A stretch of 10,490 nt of DNA. Source: Nitrospirota bacterium. Its GTDB lineage: Bacteria > Nitrospirota > Nitrospiria > Nitrospirales > NS-4. The translations under genes were made by a program, and so were the position numbers. Under the pieces are notes generated by a model that was not told where the DNA came from, searched no databases, and saw only the letters and a list, made by a program, of their open reading frames with translations. The DNA is taken from NCBI GenBank assembly GCA_005877855.1, contig VBOF01000075.1:1-10490 (forward strand), written 5' to 3'. Of this stretch, positions 6,086 to 10,490 are shown piece by piece. Positions within the stretch are counted from its first letter, which is position 1; the number at the start of each line of letters is the position of its first letter.

Positions 6086-6151
6086 GACAGTGACGCTGCC
6101 TCGGGGGCTTCGTTTCCGGAGATGCTGTCTTCCGTGCATCGGAGGTGACCA

Positions 6152-6436
6152 GTGGAACTGGTGATGTGGATTGTCATAGGGATTGTCGCGGTTTTAGGGT
6201 TTATCGTCTTAGTGCCGGTGCTCGTGGTCGGAACCTGGTATGTTGTCATCACCGTGATCATGGGATTGGCTGACGGAGCCATATGGTTGCTGGATGAGGG
6301 GTGGAGGACGATACGCGGCCGAAAGAGTCGAGCAGAGGCGCAAACGAAACTGCCTTTCGGACTCGGAGATGCAAACGGCGAGAAACAACCCATTCCAGTG
6401 GTGATTGCTACCCGAACGGTCACCGCTGAAGGTTGA
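6152..6436 (+). CDS. Small membrane protein with one or two helices
   Basis: The start is a GTG at 6152 with GGAGGTGA ten bases before it; no ATG in frame has a better site. The 94-residue product begins with a long hydrophobic region, residues 4-48 (MWIVIGIVAVLGFIVLVPVL, then VVITVIMGLADGAIWLL), which makes one long or two short membrane helices, followed by a basic tail of about 45 residues (GWRTIRGRKSRAEAQTKLPF). By the positive-inside rule the tail should be in the cytoplasm. The family is unknown to me and there is no catalytic motif. It could be an anchor or a small regulatory subunit for one of the neighbours. Confidence 0.7.
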   Translation: MELVMWIVIGIVAVLGFIVLVPVLVVGTWYVVITVIMGLADGAIWLLDEGWRTIRGRKSRAEAQTKLPFGLGDANGEKQPIPVVIATRTVTAEG

Positions 6437-6530
6437 TACTCACCCGGTTGCCATTCTCGCAGACCACGGGAGTGCCGCCTGGACGTAGGCGCTCCAACTA
6501 CGAAGAGTAGGACGAGTATGGAGGCAAATT

Positions 6531-6722
6531 ATGCTACGGTTAGAGAGAGAGAAAAAGCAGCAAGTTCTGACGCAATCAGTGTCATCCCCCGATGATCTAC
6601 AGGAGAAGATCGCCAGGCGGGCTTACCAACTCTACGAAGAAGGGGGCTTCCTGAACGGAAATGAGATGGATCATTGGCTTAAGGCGGAAAGAGAGATCCT
6701 GAAGGAGAGGCCATCAGCCTAG
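6531..6722 (+). CDS. DUF2934-type small protein
   Basis: The ATG at 6531 follows GGAGGC at a good distance. The 63-residue product ends with the hallmark pattern of DUF2934: KIARRAYQLYEEGGFLNG then HWLKAEREIL, that is, a helix with R-A-Y-x-L-Y/W-E-x-x-G and a second with H-W-x-x-A-E-x-E. These proteins are widespread in Nitrospira and in Proteobacteria that fix nitrogen or carry many small stress genes; their function is unknown. The first 20 residues are charged and Gln-rich. It lies between the small membrane protein and the zinc-ribbon protein, probably in the same transcript. Confidence 0.75.
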   Translation: MLRLEREKKQQVLTQSVSSPDDLQEKIARRAYQLYEEGGFLNGNEMDHWLKAEREILKERPSA

Positions 6723-6790
6723 GTTTGTCTCGCAGTTTTGCGGATAGTGCACGCCGGGCTCTCCCTGCTGGAATACGAGGAGTAGGAACG

Positions 6791-7093
6791 ATGCCGGTCT
6801 ATGAATACGGGTGTGAGGCGGGCCACCGCTTTGAAGTGACCCAAAAATTCAGCGATCGCCCCATCACCGCGTGTCCAACCTGTGCCCAGCCGGTCTCGAA
6901 GCTGATTTCGGCGCCGGCGATCATGTTCAAGGGGTCCGGTTGGTACGTCACGGACTATTCGGACAAACTCAAGCAGCCGACTGCGGAGAGAAACTCAGAG
7001 AGCACCACCAGTCCAAAGAAAGACGGCTCGGAGAAAGAGGCCGCTAATCCGGCATCCCCTCTAGCAGCTCCTGCGCCAGCACCCTCCCCGTAA
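6791..7093 (+). CDS. FmdB-family zinc-ribbon protein
   Basis: I chose the ATG at 6791 because MPVYEYGCEAGHRFE is the standard family N-terminus and AGGAGT stands before it; an in-frame start further up (6725) would add 22 residues without support. The product has 100 residues. Residues 1-55 form the regulatory zinc-ribbon domain: Cys8, His12, then CPTC with Cys28 and Cys31, and the family segment VSKLISAPAIMFKGSGWYVT. The first Cys pair of the classic C-x2-C form is here C-x3-H, a known variant (C-x-x-G-H). The rest is a low-complexity tail rich in Lys, Glu, Ser, Pro and Ala, ending in APAPAPSP. The family is named after a formamidase regulator, but the role of most members, this one included, is unknown. 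Confidence 0.9.
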   Translation: MPVYEYGCEAGHRFEVTQKFSDRPITACPTCAQPVSKLISAPAIMFKGSGWYVTDYSDKLKQPTAERNSESTTSPKKDGSEKEAANPASPLAAPAPAPSP

Positions 7094-7157
7094 AGGCAAG
7101 ACGGAGAACGTCGCGACAGGATTGTATAGCTTCAGAAAACAAAGGGAGGCTTATCAC

Positions 7158-7559
7158 ATGTTTATGTACTTGCTTTTGCTTCCAATCTTAATCGGATTTC
7201 CCATGGGAGGGTTAGCTCAATTTACTGATAAAGGCGATAAGGTTGAGGTGGAGAAAGGGATCAAATTATGTTCTAACATTGCAATGGAAACGGCAAAGGG
7301 GTCTCTAGATCCACGCCGTGTATCCTGGAGAGTGACAAGCAAAATGCGATCAAATGGCACTCAGACTGTAGCCGCTTTTGTCCATGAAAAAATTTATGAT
7401 AGCAAGAGTGGCGATACAAGGAGCAAGGAGAGCTTATATCAAGAGGATTATGCCACTTTCTTTAAAAGAGACCCAGAGCATAAGGGGATGCTTCTCATGA
7501 TCAGTCCACAAGATGGCAGAGTCGAAGCTATCGTTGAAGTTTGCAAGAAAAAGAATTAG
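7158..7559 (+). CDS. Secreted protein, AT-rich gene, unknown function
   Basis: The ATG at 7158 follows AAAGGGAGG by eight bases; a second ATG two codons later is possible. The 133-residue product has a signal peptide (LLLLPILIGFPMGGLA core, likely cut after LAQ). The mature part carries GDKVEVEKGIKLCSNIAMET, QTVAAFVHEKIYDSKSGDTR and EHKGMLLMISPQDGRVEAIV, with two Cys (38 and 129) that could pair in the periplasm. The pattern suggests an alpha/beta fold, perhaps a protein that senses or binds something in the envelope, but I do not recognise it. The gene is clearly richer in A and T than those around it, with codons such as TTA, ATT and AAA, in sharp contrast to the GC-rich Rieske and cytochrome genes that follow, which suggests a different origin. 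Confidence 0.8.
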   Translation: MFMYLLLLPILIGFPMGGLAQFTDKGDKVEVEKGIKLCSNIAMETAKGSLDPRRVSWRVTSKMRSNGTQTVAAFVHEKIYDSKSGDTRSKESLYQEDYATFFKRDPEHKGMLLMISPQDGRVEAIVEVCKKKN

Positions 7560-7687
7560 TTTGTTCGTGCACCTCAAGGTGTGTGAAAATTGATCCTCAA
7601 CTGAATCAAGGGATTAGTAGCTAGCTCTTCACAGCTGTTGTGCCCCACTTAGAATTTGGACAGGGAAAGTGAGTGGGAGGGTTGATG

Positions 7688-8215
7688 ATGACGATCCCTG
7701 AACACACCAACACCCCTTCCGGCTCGCGGCGTAGCTTCTTTACGCGGATGATCGGCGCAGCAGCCGGCCTGATCGGGATCAGCCTGGCGGTGCCGTTGAG
7801 CGTTTACGTGGCCTCGCCCGCGCTCAAGCGGCGTGAGCGCCGGTGGTTGGACGCCGGGCCGGTGAGCGATCTGCCCGTCGGCGAGCCGACCCAGCGCGAC
7901 CTGATCATGACGGTCGCCGACGGCTACATGGAGACGGCGGCCGTCAAGGGTGTCTGGGCGCTGCGCCGGGCGACGAACGAGGTCACGGTCTATTCCCCCA
8001 TCTGCACGCATCTTGGCTGCGGTTTCCGGTGGGACGGCGGAGAGAAGAAATTCAAGTGTCCCTGCCACGGCAGCGAGTTCGATCCTGACGGGAGGGTCGT
8101 CGGAGGCCCGGCTCCCCGGCCGCTGGACCGCCTGCCGGTCAAGATCGAGAACGGCCGCCTGCTGGTGCAGCACAAGGAATTCAAGTCCGGCACCAGGCAG
8201 CAGATTGAGATCTGA
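7688..8215 (+). CDS. petA/qcrA: Rieske iron-sulfur subunit of a bc-type complex
   Basis: This subunit passes electrons from quinol at the outer face of the membrane to a c-type cytochrome. ATG codons at 7685 and 7688 both follow GGGAGG; the second has the better spacing and gives 175 residues. The N-terminus has a twin-arginine motif SRRSFFTRM (residues 13-21) and one membrane helix (GAAAGLIGISLAVPLSVYVA), as expected for a Tat-exported, membrane-anchored Rieske protein. The 2Fe-2S cluster binds through CTHLGC (106-111) and CPCHGS (124-129), with the full ligand set Cys106, His108, Cys124, His127 and the two disulphide cysteines 111 and 126. The stop codon overlaps the ATG of cytochrome b (TGATG), so translation is coupled. 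Compact length and motif spacing are nearer to b6f/Bacillus-type Rieske proteins than to the mitochondrial type. Confidence 0.95.
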   Translation: MTIPEHTNTPSGSRRSFFTRMIGAAAGLIGISLAVPLSVYVASPALKRRERRWLDAGPVSDLPVGEPTQRDLIMTVADGYMETAAVKGVWALRRATNEVTVYSPICTHLGCGFRWDGGEKKFKCPCHGSEFDPDGRVVGGPAPRPLDRLPVKIENGRLLVQHKEFKSGTRQQIEI

Positions 8216-9624
8216 TGCTCTCCCGGCTTTACGCATGGCTGGACAGCCGGCTCAAGCTGCAGCCGGTCAAGGAGACATTGCTCGACGAGCCAATCCCTGG
8301 GGGCGCGTCCTGGATCTACGTCTTCGGCTCGGCCACGCTCTTCCTGTTTCTCCTCCAGGCGATCACGGGGGTGTTCCTGGCGGTCTACTACGCGCCGACT
8401 CCCGACCACGCCTACGACAGCATTCGCTACATCGAAACGCAGGTCTTGTTCGGCCCCTTCGTGCGGGGCCTCCATCACTGGGGCGCCTCCGCCATGGTGG
8501 TCGCCATCGGCCTGCACATGCTTCAGGTCTTCCTGTACGGCGCGTACAAGCCGCCACGCGAGGTGATGTGGATGGTCGGCGTCCTGCTCCTCCTGCTCAC
8601 GATGGGGTTCGCCTTCACCGGCTACCTGCTGCCGTGGGACCAAAACGCATACTGGGCGACCCAGGTGGGGATCAACATGGTCGGCAGTGTGCCGGTGGTG
8701 GGCACGTTTCTTGTGAAGGTCATGCGCGGCGGGGACGCGCTTGGCGCCCTGACGCTCTCCCGCTTCTTCGCGGTCCATGTCCTGTTCCTGCCCGCCGCGA
8801 TCATGGCGCTGATCGCGCTGCATATGTTCATCCTGCGCAGGGTGGGTCCGGCCGGTCCTTGGTCCGGCGGGTGCGAACGCCGCTGCAAACCAGGCGACGC
8901 GTCCCTGCGACAGGGCAGGCGGGCCGCCTCGCCGGAGGAGCGTCCGCCCATCGAAGGGCGCGTCCATAGCAGCGAGCCCTTCTATCCGCGCCAAGTCTTC
9001 ATGGATGCGGTGGTGATGCTCGGCGTCTTCGGGGTCGTGGTGGCCCTCGCCCTCTTTGTGCCCTTTCCCCTCACGGACAAGGCGAATCCGTCCGACCACA
9101 GTTTCATCCCGGTGCCGGAATGGTACTTCCTGTTTTACTACCAGTTCCTCAAATACATGGAGGGTCCCTTTCTGGGGCCGATCGCCACCTGGGTGATCCC
9201 CGGCGCCTTCATCGCGCTGCTGCTCGCGTTGCCGTTCCTAGACCCTCATCACGAGCGGGCGCCCGCGTCCCGACCGCTGGTGATCGGTGTGGGGGTAGCG
9301 TTTCTGGTCGGCGTCTTCGTCCTGATCGGGCTGTCCCTTCGCGATCTCCAGGCCATGAAACGGACCGACCCGGCCGTCGCTGCTGGGAGGGCCCTGTTTG
9401 AAAGATTGCAGTGCACCAGTTGCCATCGGATCCACGGCGAGGGCGGTGCCATAGGGCCGGACCTCTCCTACGTCGGGGATCACCGCGACCGCGACTGGCT
9501 GATCAAGCACTTCCGCGATCCCCAATCCACCTCGCCGGGGTCGATCATGCCCAAGTTTCCCCTGAAGGAGCAGGAACTCAACGATCTCACGGCGTACATG
9601 CTGAGCCTCAGGAAAGGAGTGTAA
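8215..9624 (+). CDS. Cytochrome b6/subunit IV/cytochrome c fusion
   Basis: This 469-residue protein joins three parts that are separate in many bacteria. Residues 1-212 are a b6-like four-helix bundle with haem ligands His87/His101 in LHHWGASAMVVAIGLH and His188/His203, 14 and 15 residues apart; the 15-residue gap in the fourth helix is the b6f type rather than the mitochondrial one. Residues 213-245 are a polar Gly/Arg-rich insert with Cys220 and Cys224. Residues 246-380 are petD-like, with the quinol-site motif PEWY at 301-304 and three membrane helices. Residues 385-469 form a monohaem cytochrome c domain, CTSCH at 400-404, with Met445 in SIMPKFP as probable sixth ligand. With the Rieske protein it makes the core of a quinol:cytochrome c oxidoreductase in which the c domain can take the place of cytochrome c1/f. 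Such a layout fits Nitrospira complex III. Confidence 0.93.
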   Translation: MLSRLYAWLDSRLKLQPVKETLLDEPIPGGASWIYVFGSATLFLFLLQAITGVFLAVYYAPTPDHAYDSIRYIETQVLFGPFVRGLHHWGASAMVVAIGLHMLQVFLYGAYKPPREVMWMVGVLLLLLTMGFAFTGYLLPWDQNAYWATQVGINMVGSVPVVGTFLVKVMRGGDALGALTLSRFFAVHVLFLPAAIMALIALHMFILRRVGPAGPWSGGCERRCKPGDASLRQGRRAASPEERPPIEGRVHSSEPFYPRQVFMDAVVMLGVFGVVVALALFVPFPLTDKANPSDHSFIPVPEWYFLFYYQFLKYMEGPFLGPIATWVIPGAFIALLLALPFLDPHHERAPASRPLVIGVGVAFLVGVFVLIGLSLRDLQAMKRTDPAVAAGRALFERLQCTSCHRIHGEGGAIGPDLSYVGDHRDRDWLIKHFRDPQSTSPGSIMPKFPLKEQELNDLTAYMLSLRKGV

Positions 9625-9739
9625 GCCGCTAAGCTCGGTCCATCGGTCGAACTGTTTCCGTTCCAACGCCTAAGGATGGGCCTCAACGCGACTTGATTTC
9701 AGCAATCTGGTCATTTAGAGTGCCTTAATCGGCTGAATC

Positions 9740-9761
9740 ATTCCCTGTTAATTCCCTGTTC
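9740..9761 (+). repeat. Tandem ATTCCCTGTTA repeat
   Basis: Two adjoining 11-base units, 9740-9750 and 9751-9761, agree in ten bases. They lie in the non-coding stretch between cytochrome b and the tRNA-Ser fragment, where integrase arm-type sites would be expected if this is the end of an integrated element. Function is inferred only from place. Confidence 0.6.
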
Positions 9762-9786
9762 TCTGGTCCAGCAAGCCACGGGAAAA

Positions 9787-9806
9787 GGGTCCGTCGTGGC
9801 GGACCC
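9787..9806 (+). other. Perfect 7-bp hairpin in the gap before the tRNA fragment
   Basis: GGGTCCG and CGGACCC close a six-base loop. No T-run follows, so it is not a typical terminator for the cytochrome genes. From 9625 to 9835 I see no gene, only this hairpin and the tandem repeat at 9740-9761. Confidence 0.45.
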
Positions 9807-9835
9807 GGGGTGAGCACGGGAAGGGGCGCGGCGGG

Positions 9836-9895
<60 letters not shown>

Positions 9896-9927
9896 TCGTT
9901 AGCAGACATGCTTGGAAGAACAGGAAA

Positions 9928-10028
9928 GGGGCCGGGCCCTGTGCAAAAGGAACCTTTGAACCCCGCCAGGTCCGGAAGGAAGCAACGGTAAGGAGGCCCT
10001 CCTTTGTGCCGCAGGATCACCTGGCCCC
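9928..10028 (+). ncRNA. ffs: Small signal recognition particle RNA (4.5S)
   Basis: The conserved apical part of SRP RNA, CCAGGTCCGGAAGGAAGCAA at about 9966-9985, includes the GGAA tetraloop and the asymmetric internal loop that bind Ffh. The 5' end GGGGCC (9928-9933) pairs with GGCCCC (10023-10028), closing a hairpin of about 101 bases, the usual size of the short bacterial form without an Alu domain. It guides ribosomes making membrane proteins to FtsY. It lies between the tRNA-Ser fragment and dnaX, a placement also known from Bacillus. The exact ends are set from the pairing and may be off by a few bases. Confidence 0.93.
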
Positions 10029-10041
10029 GGTTTCTTGAAGA

Positions 10042-10125
10042 CGTTAACCGTTCTACGTTAATCGTTAAACGTAACGTCCATACTTTTTTGCCGATTAACG
10101 ATTAACGTTTAACGTATAACGACGT
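10042..10125. repeat. GTTAACG-rich inverted repeat between ffs and dnaX
   Basis: Units of GTTAACG/CGTTAAC type recur on both sides of a short T-run (10084-10089). ACGTTAATCGTTAA (10055-10068) pairs perfectly with TTAACGATTAACGT (10095-10108) across a 26-base loop, and the flanks pair in part. It looks like a small dispersed intergenic repeat and may end ffs transcription. It leaves dnaX without an evident Shine-Dalgarno site. Confidence 0.7.
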
Positions 10126-10490
10126 ATGGAATACCAAGTCTCAGCCCGCAAGCACCGTCCGATGACCTTCGCCGAGGTCACCGGGCAGACGCACGTCGTC
10201 CGGACCCTCACGAACGCCCTCGCCTCGGGGCGCACCGCCCACGCCTACCTGTTCTCCGGCATGCGCGGCGTCGGCAAGACCACTATGGCCCGCATCCTGG
10301 CGAAGGCCCTCAATTGCGAGAAAGGGCCAACCCCGACGCCTTGTCTCGCCTGCGTGAGCTGCCGGGAGATCGGCGCCGGGATGTCGTTCGACGTGATGGA
10401 GATCGACGGCGCGTCCAGCAACAGCGTGGACGACGTCCGCGAGATGCGTGAGACCGTCAAGACCGCGCCGGCGCACGGCCGGTACCGCGT
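10126..10490 (+). CDS. dnaX: DNA polymerase III subunit gamma/tau, N-terminus only
   Basis: The first 121 codons of the clamp-loader ATPase are present; the rest lies beyond the right edge. Residues 1-20 (MEYQVSARKHRPMTFAEVTG) give the standard opening with R-P-x-x-F-x-E-V-x-G-Q. Walker A is GMRGVGKTT at about residues 45-53. The zinc module is C-x8-C-x2-C-x2-C (Cys64 to Cys79: CEKGPTPTPCLACVSC), and the family segment FDVMEIDGASNSVDDVRE follows, after which the Walker B and SRC motifs are expected. The protein drives loading of the sliding clamp at the replication fork. No Shine-Dalgarno site is visible before the ATG at 10126, because the intergenic repeat runs up to it. Confidence 0.97.
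   Translation, partial: MEYQVSARKHRPMTFAEVTGQTHVVRTLTNALASGRTAHAYLFSGMRGVGKTTMARILAKALNCEKGPTPTPCLACVSCREIGAGMSFDVMEIDGASSNSVDDVREMRETVKTAPAHGRYR

Noticed and set aside
7572..7583. CACCT/AGGTG hairpin after the AT-rich gene as terminator
   Set aside because: Only five base pairs with a two-base loop and no T-run; too weak to list.
7590..7618. TTGATC-N17-ATTAGT as promoter of the Rieske/cytochrome genes
   Set aside because: Both boxes are poor matches; the operon must have a promoter in this gap but I cannot fix it.
7950..8969. Long open frame (339 codons) on the + strand over Rieske and cytochrome b
   Set aside because: It is a shadow frame in GC-rich DNA; both real genes here carry complete functional motifs in other frames.
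7990..9099. Long open frame (369 codons) on the - strand over the cytochrome genes
   Set aside because: His/Arg/Gly-rich antisense product, typical of shadows in GC-rich genes, with no motif or start signal.

Overview
The window reads as a chromosomal stretch from a Nitrospira-like bacterium (phylum Nitrospirota). This rests on three things: a Rieske protein next to a cytochrome b fused to a C-terminal cytochrome c domain, a series of small hypothetical proteins with a DUF2934-type member, and the ffs-dnaX junction. It is an inference from gene content; there is no rRNA or other phylogenetic marker.

Left part (1-3037): an ECF sigma factor and its zinc-finger, membrane-anchored anti-sigma factor form a two-gene unit. 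On one side, divergent, is a lipoprotein gene that runs off the left edge. On the other side are a secreted Ig-like protein and a four-helix membrane protein that together resemble a CopC/CopD-type pair. Near-identical promoter boxes (GGAATA, 16 bases, GTC) precede both the lipoprotein gene and the Ig-like gene, and a looser copy precedes the sigma gene. The natural reading is a small envelope-response regulon driven by the local sigma factor.

Middle part (3123-7559): an XRE-type repressor gene stands divergent to a small ABM-like monooxygenase gene. A perfect 14-bp palindrome lies between the -35 and -10 of the latter's promoter. After a strong intrinsic terminator come seven small genes on the + strand: a secreted helical protein, two unrecognised cytoplasmic proteins, a one-helix membrane protein, a DUF2934 protein, an FmdB-type zinc-ribbon protein, and an AT-rich secreted protein whose base use differs from its neighbours. 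Most have strong Shine-Dalgarno sites.

Right part (7688-10490): a GC-rich, translationally coupled pair encodes the Rieske protein and a b6-like cytochrome b fused to a petD-like half and a monohaem cytochrome c domain, giving the core of a quinol:cytochrome c oxidoreductase. Then comes about 210 bases with a tandem TTCCCTGTT repeat and a hairpin, leading into the 3' part of a tRNA-Ser (variable arm, T arm, acceptor 3' strand, CCA) with no visible 5' half. Directly after it lie the small SRP RNA (ffs), a GTTAACG-rich inverted repeat and the start of dnaX. Because tRNA-Ser/ffs/dnaX is also a known order in other bacteria, the tRNA fragment looks like the scar (att site) of an integrated element whose body lies to the left.
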